Of a stretch of DNA of 64,000 nt, positions 26,224 to 34,291 are shown piece by piece. A program made the translations under genes and the position numbers. This DNA is from Microscilla marina ATCC 23134 (GTDB taxonomy: Bacteria; Bacteroidota; Bacteroidia; Cytophagales; Microscillaceae). The notes beneath the pieces are model-generated. The model saw nothing but the letters and a program-made list of their open reading frames with translations, was not told where the DNA came from and did not search any database. How positions within the stretch are numbered: the stretch's first letter is position 1; each line of letters starts with the position of its first letter. Location: assembly GCF_000169175.1 (NCBI RefSeq), contig NZ_AAWS01000019.1:62001-126000 (forward strand), read 5' to 3'.

Positions 26224-27117
26224 TTAATGGCGGCTAAAGTTGTACCAGGCATAGCGGCGTTTTTTTAGATCAATGTCTTTTTCACGTATTCGCCCATCTC
26301 TAAAAAAATATAATTCAACCCGTCGGGTATTTTGCATGTAATTGTTGTAATACACCCTGGCGCCTCTTGAGGTAGTGCGCGAATAGTGCAGGTTTTCGCT
26401 TACCTTTTGTCCATTGTTAAAAAACCAAGTGGCTTGCACCAATTTGTTTGACCTGGGCTGTACATTTACATAGCGTACATCATTTTGTTGAGTATAAAAA
26501 TTACCACTGTATGGATTACTTTTTTTGCGTGGCTTTACTGTGTTGTAGCCCTTTTCTATAGCAGTTAAACGTTGGTTGCGTGGAGGGTGAGAGTGTGAGC
26601 CATAAGGGTTGGCAAGTTTTGCCATAGCTGCTTTTGCCTGGGCGATACTTGCTCCCATCTTGGCTAGTACATAGCCCGAAAAATAATCCGCTTCCAGCTC
26701 TTTAGAATGGGTACTGCCTTCCCGGTCAAGTACATGGTCGAAATAGTGGTGCCCTACTTCATGTGCCAGCACACTTACAGAAGCCCACTTTGTGCCTGTT
26801 TGATAATCCAGCGCCTCTACAAACAGGTTATCATAAGTAATAAACCGTTTGCCGTTTTGTATGTGTGCATACGCATTATTAATTCCATTGCGTTCTTGCA
26901 ATACAAAATTTTGCTGCCAATCGGGTACTTGTTTTACAATACGTTTGATGTAGTTGGCTGCCTCATCTATCGAAATAAAACTGTTAATCGAGGATGGTTT
27001 GTCTTTAACTTTGTTGATAGATTTTTGAGAAGGAATGAGTATACCACAATGGTTGTATTGTGCCTGGCTTAACCAAGGCATAAGGATGAGTAGTGACAAA
27101 AGAATCTGTTTTTTCAT
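26224..27117 (-). CDS. Secreted or periplasmic M48-type metallopeptidase
   Basis: 297 residues from the ATG at 27117, which directly starts the signal peptide (KKQILLSLLILMPWLSQAQ). The zinc site is intact: HEVGH at about 119-123 and ELEADYFSGYVLAKMGAS at about 140-157 with the third ligand Glu; PPRNQRLTAIEKGY follows. This is the arrangement of BepA/LoiP-like M48 peptidases. The C-terminal 100 residues are Asn/Tyr/Arg-rich beta-strand sequence (YVNVQPRSNKLVQATWFFNNG) of unknown function. A possible role in envelope protein quality control is inferred from the family only. Confidence 0.85.
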   Translation of the reverse strand: MKKQILLSLLILMPWLSQAQYNHCGILIPSQKSINKVKDKPSSINSFISIDEAANYIKRIVKQVPDWQQNFVLQERNGINNAYAHIQNGKRFITYDNLFVEALDYQTGTKWASVSVLAHEVGHHYFDHVLDREGSTHSKELEADYFSGYVLAKMGASIAQAKAAMAKLANPYGSHSHPPRNQRLTAIEKGYNTVKPRKKSNPYSGNFYTQQNDVRYVNVQPRSNKLVQATWFFNNGQKVSENLHYSRTTSRGARVYYNNYMQNTRRVELYFFRDGRIREKDIDLKKRRYAWYNFSRH

Positions 27118-27156
27118 AAGTATCAATGGTTATGTATAGTGGTGAATAAACGACAA

Positions 27157-27202
27157 AAGGAGTGTAGTAGTTTATAGCAACGCCATTCTACCAACACTCC
27201 TT
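27157..27202 (-). terminator. Hairpin after the first DUF4197 gene
   Basis: AAGGAGTGT (27157-27165) pairs with ACACTCCTT (27194-27202), with a further GTAG/CTAC pairing inside, 25 bp after the DUF4197 stop on the minus strand. Confidence 0.55.
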
Positions 27203-27226
27203 CTAATATTTTTACCTGAGAGGTAC

Positions 27227-27955
27227 TTAGTCTAACAAACCAAATACTCTCTGGAGCAAGTCATTGACCCTTGCCGTTACATTTTTGCGTATTTTTACTT
27301 CTTCTCCTTCTACTTTAAAAAATAAACCGTCCAAGGCTTTTCCTGTAACATAAGTGCCCAAGTCGGCAGGGATAGGCTTAGCCCCTAGTACTTGTACCAG
27401 AGGGTTACTGGCGTATTGGTTATAAGGAGTGGCAATTTGTGCCCATAGTTGGGTCAGTCCTACTTTGCTAAGTGAATTGTTGATTTTTGGTGCGTATAGA
27501 CCTTGTAGTTGAGTAAAGGTGCCTGTTTTTAGAAAACTGGTGGCGGCATTGTCGGTGCCAAATAAGATGTTACGAGCATCAGTAAAGGTCATACCAGTAA
27601 TGGCGTCTTTGAATATAGGGGCGGCTTCGTTGGCGGCATCCTCAGCTGCTCTATTCATTTTAAGCACTACTTCGGTAAGCAAAGTTTCAGAGCCAGGAAC
27701 CGCCGTTTTTATAAAACTAGTAGCATTTTGAACCTCATCTGGTAATAAGATTTTGATTGCTTGGTTGGCAAAATACCCATCAGTTTTAATTAGCTCTTGT
27801 ACCCCGTTTCCAATGCCCACATCTAAGGCAGATTTTAATCCAAGGGCAATATCATCATCTGAAACTCCTGGTTCGGCAGCTTTTTGTAGCATATCACAGG
27901 AGCTAAATAAGGGGGCAAGTCCAAGAAGAAAAATAAATGTGAAAATCTTTTTCAT
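27227..27955 (-). CDS. DUF4197 lipoprotein, copy A
   Basis: 242 residues from the ATG at 27955, chosen because it starts a lipoprotein signal (FTFIFLLGLAPLFSSC, lipobox Cys 20); 47 further codons are open upstream but lack any signal. The mature part matches DUF4197: ALGLKSALDVGIGNGVQEL, DGYFANQAIKILLPDEV, VLKMNRAAEDAANEAAPIF and GMTFTDARNILFGTDNAAT. Members are helical outer-membrane-anchored or periplasmic proteins of unknown role. Located next to a second copy at 28323. Confidence 0.85.
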   Translation of the reverse strand: MKKIFTFIFLLGLAPLFSSCDMLQKAAEPGVSDDDIALGLKSALDVGIGNGVQELIKTDGYFANQAIKILLPDEVQNATSFIKTAVPGSETLLTEVVLKMNRAAEDAANEAAPIFKDAITGMTFTDARNILFGTDNAATSFLKTGTFTQLQGLYAPKINNSLSKVGLTQLWAQIATPYNQYASNPLVQVLGAKPIPADLGTYVTGKALDGLFFKVEGEEVKIRKNVTARVNDLLQRVFGLLD

Positions 27956-28094
27956 GAGTTGTACTATCTTTATAAAGGAAAATGAGGAATCTTCAAAGTT
28001 TATAATATTGTTGTTAACGAATGCGTCAAAGAGAGGTTGGTTGTTTTTAGAACAATGCCGTGAAAACATCGGATAAGCAATGGGTACTATATAC

Positions 28095-28132
28095 AAAAAG
28101 CCAGAATTTACCTCAGTAAACCCTGGCTTTTT
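28095..28132 (-). terminator. Terminator of the second DUF4197 gene
   Basis: AAAAAGCCAG (28095-28104) and CTGGCTTTTT (28123-28132) form a perfect 10-bp stem. T-rich on both strands; it separates the two DUF4197 genes into independent transcripts. Confidence 0.7.
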
Positions 28133-28195
28133 GTCTCTCTTAGGAATTGTTCAAAAATAAATTTACACTCTGAGAGGTGATTTTTCGCCTTGATA

Positions 28196-28247
28196 CTTCG
28201 TTATTTTTTTTGCCCGTAGCACTGCTATGGGCAAAAAAAATAGCCTC
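28196..28247 (-). repeat. R5 hairpin element, copy 1
   Basis: Read on the minus strand: GAGGC, then ATTTTTTTTGCCC, TAGCAGTGCTA, GGGCAAAAAAAAT, then AACGAAG. The arms pair over about 18 bp. The constant blocks GAGGC, TAGCA-GCTA and AACGAAG recur at 42079 and 46062 with different stem sequences. Confidence 0.75.
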
Positions 28248-28322
28248 GTCTCAAAACAAAACCTCTACCTCAAGAATAGCAATTTAATTTCTCGTCATTC
28301 CTTAGTGAAGAGCGTCTGGTGT

Positions 28323-29096
28323 TTAATTCTTTTTTTTGTCTAGTTCTCCAAATACCCGCTGTAGCAAACTTGTCACACGTGCTACCGGATTATCCCTAAT
28401 CTTACCTTCTTCTTGCTTTACTTTATAAAATAAACCAGAAAGTGCTTTATTTGTAACGTAGCTACCTAAGTCGGCATTGATAGGCTTCACCCCTTTAATA
28501 AACCTACCTACAGTAGAGTTTGCAAACTTGTTGTACGGGTCAGCAAGTGCTTTCCAGGCTTGGGTAGCCCCTACTTTCCCCAGTGAACTGTTAATTTTAG
28601 GTGCATAAGCAGAAGTTAACCTGGCTTGGGTTTTACCTTTCAAGTAAGAAGTAGCAGCACTATCACTGCCAAACAAAATACCCTTGGCATCATTGATACT
28701 CATACCAGTAATTGCATCTTTAAAAATAGGGGTAGCCTCGTTAGCGGCATCTTCAGCAGCCCGGTTCATTTTAAGTACCAGGTTATCTAATAAGTTCTGT
28801 CCGTTGGGCACATGCTTCGTAATCAGGTTTTGAGCTTCTTTTACTTCTTTTGGTAAGAGTATTTTTAGTATGCTACTACCAAAGTATCCGTCTTTTTGCA
28901 TTAGCTGTTTTACTCCATTACTAATACCTACGCTCAGCGCCTCCTTCAAACCTGAAGCAATTTGCCCCTCAGTCAGAGGTTTGGCTATAGCCCCACTTTT
29001 ATTGATTGTATTGGCTACATTGGTCAATGTATCACACCCTTGTACAAAAGGAATTAATAGAATTAATCCCCAGAAGTATTGACGTAAAGTTTTCAT
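28323..29096 (-). CDS. DUF4197 lipoprotein, copy B
   Basis: 257 residues with a lipoprotein signal (YFWGLILLIPFVQGC, Cys 21). It aligns throughout with copy A: ASGLKEALSVGISNGVKQL, DGYFGSSILKILLPKEV, VLKMNRAAEDAANEATPIF, GSDSAATSYL, and a shared C-terminus VARVTSLLQRVFGELD. The identical VLKMNRAAEDAANEA block indicates a tandem duplication. Function unknown. Confidence 0.85.
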   Translation of the reverse strand: MKTLRQYFWGLILLIPFVQGCDTLTNVANTINKSGAIAKPLTEGQIASGLKEALSVGISNGVKQLMQKDGYFGSSILKILLPKEVKEAQNLITKHVPNGQNLLDNLVLKMNRAAEDAANEATPIFKDAITGMSINDAKGILFGSDSAATSYLKGKTQARLTSAYAPKINSSLGKVGATQAWKALADPYNKFANSTVGRFIKGVKPINADLGSYVTNKALSGLFYKVKQEEGKIRDNPVARVTSLLQRVFGELDKKKN

Positions 29097-29248
29097 TTTA
29101 TCAGGAGTTAGATTTTAATATCTTGAACAAATAAATGTGGGGTAAGTTAAAATTATTCAATGAAGTATCCAACCTCCTTACATATTGAATTTACTATACA
29201 TAGGTCATGAGATTATCAGAAAAAACGAAGCTTTATTGAAACAAACTC

Positions 29249-29256
29249 TATCTTTG
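29249..29256 (+). promoter_or_regulatory. Possible -7 box for the M20 gene pair
   Basis: TATCTTTG fits TAnnTTTG and lies 22 bp before the ATG at 29278, as for the promoter at 15352. A TTG at the expected -33 distance is not present, so confidence is limited. Confidence 0.4.
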
Positions 29257-29277
29257 TATTAAAATAATAGTGTTGTT

Positions 29278-30486
29278 ATGAACTTAAAGGACAAAGTTAA
29301 AGAACTTGCGCAAAAGTATTCAAACGAAGTACTGAGTGATCGAAGGCATTTACATGCCCACCCTGAGTTATCCTTTCAGGAACACAACACTGCTAAATTT
29401 GTAGCGAACAAACTAAAGGCCATAGGGATTACACCCACTGAAAATATTGCTGGTACAGGATTGACTGCCTTGATTGAGGGCAAAAAGCCTGAAAGCAAAA
29501 TAGTAGCTTTGCGTGCAGACATGGACGCCCTGCCTATTATGGAACTGAATGATGTACCTTATAGATCGACCAATAAGGGCATAATGCACGCTTGCGGACA
29601 CGATGTGCATACATCGTCATTGTTGGGTACGGCAAGAATTTTAAATGATTTAAGGGAACATTTCGAAGGAACTTTCAAACTTATATTTCAACCAGGCGAA
29701 GAGGTGAGCCCAGGAGGAGCTTCTTTGATGATTAAAGAAAATGTGCTTAAGGCAAACTTACATAAGGTTGCTCCACGCAGTATATACGCCCAGCATGTAG
29801 CCCCCTTTATAGAGGTAGGCAAAGTAGGATTTAAGCCTGGACCTGTACTGGCAAGTTGCGACGATATATACATTACTGTAAAGGGAGCCGGAGGGCATGC
29901 AGGTACTCCTCATGAAGTAATAGATACAGTATTGATTGCTTCACAGATTGTAGTGAGTTTGCAGCAAGTGGTTAGTAGAAATATTCCGCCTCACATTCCA
30001 GCTGTGCTGTCTTTTGGCAAAATTGTAGGAGAGGGCTCTACAAATATTATCCCGGCAGAGGTGAAAATAGAAGGTACATTCAGAACGTTTGACGAAGAGT
30101 GGAGAAAAAAAGCCCATGAAAATATCGTTCGTTTGGCGAAAGCCACTGCACAAGGAATGGGAGGAGATTGTGAGATAGAGATAGAGGTGGGTTATCCTTA
30201 TCTAAATAATGCCATTGATTTTACAGAACGATCTATGTTGTATGCCCAAGAGTTTTTGGGGCAAAATAATGTGTTGGTGTTACCCAATGTGATGATGGGA
30301 AGCGAAGACTTTGCTTTTTACTCTCATCATATAGATGCTTGTTTTTATACCCTGGGTGTGAAAAACGAGGCTAAAAATATTACGGCTGGTTTGCATACAC
30401 CCCATTTTGACATAGATGAAGATGCGGTGGAGATTGGGGTAGGGTTGATGACATGGATGGGGTTGTGCGAGTTGAAACAATTATAA
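29278..30486 (+). CDS. M20-family amidohydrolase, copy A
   Basis: 402 residues. Metal-binding signatures of the M20D (hippuricase/IAA-amino-acid hydrolase) group are present: ALRADMDALPI, MHACGHDVHTSSLLGTARIL with Cys-Gly-His, FQPGEEVSPGGASLMI with the catalytic Glu pair, QHVAP and MGSEDFAFYS. The dimerisation lid begins GAGGHAGTPHEVIDT. The enzyme hydrolyses N-acyl amino acids. The following gene at 30523 is a full-length paralogue 36 bp downstream in the same operon. Confidence 0.9.
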   Translation: MNLKDKVKELAQKYSNEVLSDRRHLHAHPELSFQEHNTAKFVANKLKAIGITPTENIAGTGLTALIEGKKPESKIVALRADMDALPIMELNDVPYRSTNKGIMHACGHDVHTSSLLGTARILNDLREHFEGTFKLIFQPGEEVSPGGASLMIKENVLKANLHKVAPRSIYAQHVAPFIEVGKVGFKPGPVLASCDDIYITVKGAGGHAGTPHEVIDTVLIASQIVVSLQQVVSRNIPPHIPAVLSFGKIVGEGSTNIIPAEVKIEGTFRTFDEEWRKKAHENIVRLAKATAQGMGGDCEIEIEVGYPYLNNAIDFTERSMLYAQEFLGQNNVLVLPNVMMGSEDFAFYSHHIDACFYTLGVKNEAKNITAGLHTPHFDIDEDAVEIGVGLMTWMGLCELKQL

Positions 30487-30522
30487 AATAAACACAGAAC
30501 ATTCAAATACAGAGAAACCGTC

Positions 30523-31728
30523 ATGGAAGAGTTAAAACCTATAGTAAAAGAACTGGCTAAAAAATATGCAGAAGATATTCTGACTGACCGTAGGCATATT
30601 CATGCCAATCCAGAACTTTCTTTTGAAGAATACAAAACCGCAGAATATGTGGCCAATCGCCTGAAATCGTTTGGGCTTACCCCACAAGAGAAAGTGGCGA
30701 ATACTGGGCTTACTGTATTGATAGAAGGCAAAAACCCTGAAAGTAAAACGGTAGCTTTGCGGGCCGATATGGACGCTTTGCCTATTACAGAAGCAAATGA
30801 TGTTCCTTACAAGTCTACCAATGAGGGGGTAATGCATGCCTGTGGGCATGACGTACACACCTCGTCTTTGTTGGGCACTGCACGTATTTTGAGCGAGATG
30901 ACAGATAGTTTTGAGGGAACATTGAAACTGATTTTTCAGCCGGGAGAAGAAAAAATCCCTGGTGGAGCATCTTTAATGATCAAAGACGGAGTACTCAAGG
31001 CTTTGAAGCATACACCAGCACCTAAAAGCATCATAGGCCAACACGTGATGCCATTTTTGCCAGTGGGTACCATTGGTTTCAGAGAGGGGTTATATATGGC
31101 AAGTGCCGATGAAATTTACATTACTGTAAAAGGGAAAGGTGGGCATGGAGCAATGCCTGAGAAAATTATAGATCCAGTGTTGATCAGTTCGCATATAATG
31201 GTGGCTTTACAGCAAATTATTAGTCGCAACTGTGATCCTAAAACGCCTTCTGTACTTTCGTTTGGAAAGGTAGAAGCCAAGGGAGCTACCAATATAATAC
31301 CTGATGTGGTAAAGATAGCAGGAACTTTTAGAACTTATGATGAAGCTTGGCGGACAGAAGCACATAAACGCATGAAAAAAATGGGTGAAGGCATTGCTGA
31401 GGCAATGGGGGCTACTTGTGATTTTGACATTCATGTAGGTTACCCACACCTCAAAAACCACCCTGCGCTTACCCAACGTATGCGTCAGGCAGCCGAAACA
31501 TATATGGGCAAAGAGAATGTAGTGAACCTTGATTTATGGATGGCAGCTGAAGATTTTGCTTATTACTCACAAGAAGTAGACGCTTGTTTTTATCGTTTGG
31601 GTACGCGTAATGAATCTAAGGGGATAGTCTCGTCAGTACATACACCTACCTTTGATATTGACGAAGATGCGCTGGAAATAGGAGCAGGGCTAATGAGTTG
31701 GTTGGCGCTCAATGAATTGAAAGGTTAA
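30523..31728 (+). CDS. M20-family amidohydrolase, copy B
   Basis: 401 residues, aligned end to end with copy A and keeping all ligands: LRADMDALPITEANDVPY, MHACGHDVHTSSLLG, FQPGEEKIPGGASL, GQHVMP, and AAEDFAYYSQEV. Differences concentrate in the lid and substrate pocket (GKGGHGAMPEKIIDP versus GAGGHAGTPHEVIDT), which suggests different acyl or amino acid preference after duplication. Second gene of a two-gene operon; a hairpin at 31746 follows the stop. Confidence 0.9.
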   Translation: MEELKPIVKELAKKYAEDILTDRRHIHANPELSFEEYKTAEYVANRLKSFGLTPQEKVANTGLTVLIEGKNPESKTVALRADMDALPITEANDVPYKSTNEGVMHACGHDVHTSSLLGTARILSEMTDSFEGTLKLIFQPGEEKIPGGASLMIKDGVLKALKHTPAPKSIIGQHVMPFLPVGTIGFREGLYMASADEIYITVKGKGGHGAMPEKIIDPVLISSHIMVALQQIISRNCDPKTPSVLSFGKVEAKGATNIIPDVVKIAGTFRTYDEAWRTEAHKRMKKMGEGIAEAMGATCDFDIHVGYPHLKNHPALTQRMRQAAETYMGKENVVNLDLWMAAEDFAYYSQEVDACFYRLGTRNESKGIVSSVHTPTFDIDEDALEIGAGLMSWLALNELKG

Positions 31729-31745
31729 TTAAAAAAGAATTGTAT

Positions 31746-31776
31746 CCCCTGACAAATATGAAGAGTTTGTCAGGGG
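31746..31776 (+). terminator. Hairpin after the M20 operon
   Basis: CCCCTGACAAA and TTTGTCAGGGG form a perfect 11-bp stem 18 bp after the stop. The T-run is absent, so it may rather protect the mRNA end. Confidence 0.6.
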
Positions 31777-32022
31777 AATGAGTTCAAAGGCTTGTAATAC
31801 TTTTATGTAAAGTGTTAGGCAAGGAACAAATAACGACTTTAAAGCAAGCGCTTACAAAAAGTAACATTTATCTTCACACAATAATTTACCGAGTCATTAC
31901 TTTTTTGCATAATTTTGCAGCTTCAAAATGCTACTCAAAAAAAGCAGCATAGATTATCTGGTATTGCAAAACAGGGGAATGTCCTGCAATGCAAGTTAAA
32001 CATTACTGTAGTAAGAACAAGT

Positions 32023-33225
32023 ATGGGTCGAATTAACCAAGAGAAGTCAGGTGTTTTAATAGTGCAATTGCTAGGGCTTATTTTTACTTTCTTGCTGGCT
32101 TTGCAACTATTAATATTGGCGTTTGATTTGTTGGGGCAGCGTTATGTAGAGCAAATCATTGTGGCTACTTCCAACCCTTTTATCAACTTGTTTATTGGGT
32201 TATTGGCAACAGCTATTATCCAAAGTAGTTCTACCATTACCTCATTAACTGTAGTAGCAGTAGCGGCAAATACTTTGAGCCTGGAAAGTGCCGTGTTTAT
32301 TGTCATGGGGGCAAACATTGGAACAACAGTAACCAGTACCCTGGCATCGGTAAGCCATGTAAGTCAGCGAAAAGAGTTTCGAAAAGCAATCGCTGCGGCA
32401 ACATTACACGATTTTTTCAATATTTTTACTACCCTCATACTTTTTCCTCTTGAGTATTATTTTGGGGTGTTGTCATCGCTTGCCCGTACTTTATCAGCGG
32501 CTATTCAAGGAGGAGTTCCTGGCGACCATCATCACATTCCAAATCCGTTGGGGCGTCTGTTTACCCCCATCACCCAAAGTATCAATAGTTTTCTTGGCAA
32601 CAATAGTTTTATTACGCTTATCACAGGCTCAGTATTATTGTTTGTAGCAATACGCACGATTTCTTATTTGCTGAAACCTAAATGGGAAAAGCAAACTTCT
32701 AATGTATTGGAGCAAAGTCTGTTTGGGCATCCATTCAAAGCATTATTGTCAGGTACTGTCATCACCGGTATTATGCAGTCTAGCTCAGTGGTGTCTACTT
32801 TGATTGTGCCTATGGTAGCTACTAATAAGCTATCGTTAAGAAGGGTATTTCCTTTTATTATGGGAGCTAATTTGGGGACAACCTTTACAGCATTGGTGGC
32901 GGCTTTTTCTAAATCTGAAACAGCCCTAAGTATTGCTTTTACCCATATTTTGTTCAACATTATTGGGGTCTTGTTGTTTTTTCCAGCTACTCCATTGCGC
33001 AATATACCCTTGTGGTTTGCCCGACGTTTGGGTAATGCTACTTTGCGTAATCGTTTGTATGGTTTTGCTTACATTATTCTTACCTTCTTTATCATACCCT
33101 TTTTTCTGATTTTCTTCTCACAAAAACCTGTTATCAAGCAAAAAAAACCACCAAAAACACCTGCTATAATAAAGGCAAAAGAGGTACAAAAAAAAGAAGG
33201 GAAGTCAACGGAGAATATAAAATAA
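32023..33225 (+). CDS. Na+/phosphate cotransporter (NptA/Na-Pi family)
   Basis: 400 residues from the ATG at 32023. The frame stays open back to a TTG at 31915, but TAATTTTG at 31910-31917 looks like a -7 promoter box, which would put the transcript start after that TTG. The two inverted repeat halves each carry the signature QSSS: TAIIQSSSTITSLTVVAV and TGIMQSSSVVSTLIVPMV, followed by MGANIGTT and MGANLGTTFTAL. About eight to nine membrane helices. The C-terminal 30 residues are Lys/Pro-rich and cytoplasmic; the PhoU domain of some family members is absent. Likely phosphate uptake or efflux driven by sodium. Confidence 0.88.
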   Translation: MGRINQEKSGVLIVQLLGLIFTFLLALQLLILAFDLLGQRYVEQIIVATSNPFINLFIGLLATAIIQSSSTITSLTVVAVAANTLSLESAVFIVMGANIGTTVTSTLASVSHVSQRKEFRKAIAAATLHDFFNIFTTLILFPLEYYFGVLSSLARTLSAAIQGGVPGDHHHIPNPLGRLFTPITQSINSFLGNNSFITLITGSVLLFVAIRTISYLLKPKWEKQTSNVLEQSLFGHPFKALLSGTVITGIMQSSSVVSTLIVPMVATNKLSLRRVFPFIMGANLGTTFTALVAAFSKSETALSIAFTHILFNIIGVLLFFPATPLRNIPLWFARRLGNATLRNRLYGFAYIILTFFIIPFFLIFFSQKPVIKQKKPPKTPAIIKAKEVQKKEGKSTENIK

Positions 33226-33263
33226 CTTGTAAGGAGAAAGTGAGAGGGGTATAAAATAGAGTA

Positions 33264-33284
33264 GGGATGTACAATGTACATCCC
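33264..33284. terminator. Short hairpin between converging genes
   Basis: GGGATGTACA and TGTACATCCC form a perfect 10-bp stem with a single-base loop; no clear T-run on either side. Weak as a terminator. Confidence 0.4.
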
Positions 33285-33345
33285 CACAATGAATCAATCA
33301 AAAATTAAACAATCTCTAAACTTAAAAAAACAAATCAAATCCACA

Positions 33346-33852
33346 CTATTTGTGTCTTTTCGCTAAGTGATTCGCCGCGTTGGCGTCTTCCTGTAGCTTT
33401 AATAACTTTTGTTTACTTATTTGAGCAACTCCGCAGGCTTGAGATTTTTCGCCTTTTTGGTTGGAAGGAGTTACCCTGAAATACACCTGTTTATTTATAT
33501 TTTTTAGCAATTCTTTGGTGGTACTTAACTCAAAAGTGAGTGGTACATTTTGCAAAGATGCTTTATATCCTTTCTGAATACGCTGGGTTTTTATATTTTC
33601 CCATTTTTTTCCATCTATACTCTGGCTTAGTATTACCTGAGTAGTGGTTTTATCAAGGCTTACCAACAAATGGAGTACAAAGTGGGTTTGCCCCTGATAG
33701 TCTTGTACTGTATCAAATTCCTGATAACTTCGGTTATAAGCCGACTGATACTTTCTTGCTTTATTTTGTGCTTGTATTGAGTAAAAATTGCCTGCCAGTA
33801 ACAATGTTATACAGGTAATCCAATACGACTTGGTATTATTTTTTTCTATCAT
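33346..33852 (-). CDS. Hypothetical exported protein
   Basis: 168 residues from the ATG at 33852, which places WITCITLLLAGNFYSIQAQ as a signal peptide close to the N-terminus; the frame extends 33 codons further up without a signal. The mature part has beta-strand-like alternation (THFVLHLLVSLDKTTTQVILSQSIDGKKWE, in two parts either side of LLVS) and a VYFRVTPSNQKGEKS stretch resembling a fibronectin type III-like edge, then a Lys/Ala-rich tail. I do not recognise a family. The 440-bp gap upstream (33853-34291) is AT-rich and empty. Confidence 0.6.
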   Translation of the reverse strand: MIEKNNTKSYWITCITLLLAGNFYSIQAQNKARKYQSAYNRSYQEFDTVQDYQGQTHFVLHLLVSLDKTTTQVILSQSIDGKKWENIKTQRIQKGYKASLQNVPLTFELSTTKELLKNINKQVYFRVTPSNQKGEKSQACGVAQISKQKLLKLQEDANAANHLAKRHK

Positions 33853-34291
33853 TTTTAGGCCATCATTTTTGTGAGCTCGTATAATTTCCGTTTGATCAAT
33901 GCTTGGTTGAATATTTTCCTTTTGAATGTACATTTTTCCTTCAAGGAACATTACAAAGTTATGGGTTTAAATAGAAAGCAGGAAATTTTGTTTTATTGTT
34001 GTCTCGAAAGGCAAGTAAGAATTTGCACTAAAAAAATGCTTTTCAAAATTTGATGTGTTTATTTACCTTGAATCTGAAGCTTGAAAAAACAAAATAAATT
34101 ACTGGCCGGGTAAAAAAAATACAAAAGCTTTTTGAAACCTCTTCTTTTTATTAAGTGTTTGATATATAGTGGTTTACTTGTTTTTTAACCCTTGCTTGGG
34201 TACATACTGTAGCCCTACAGTCCGTCGTTTGTTTGGGTAAGAAAAAAATAAAGCCGTTTTTAATTACACAAATGCTATTTTTTACAAAAAA

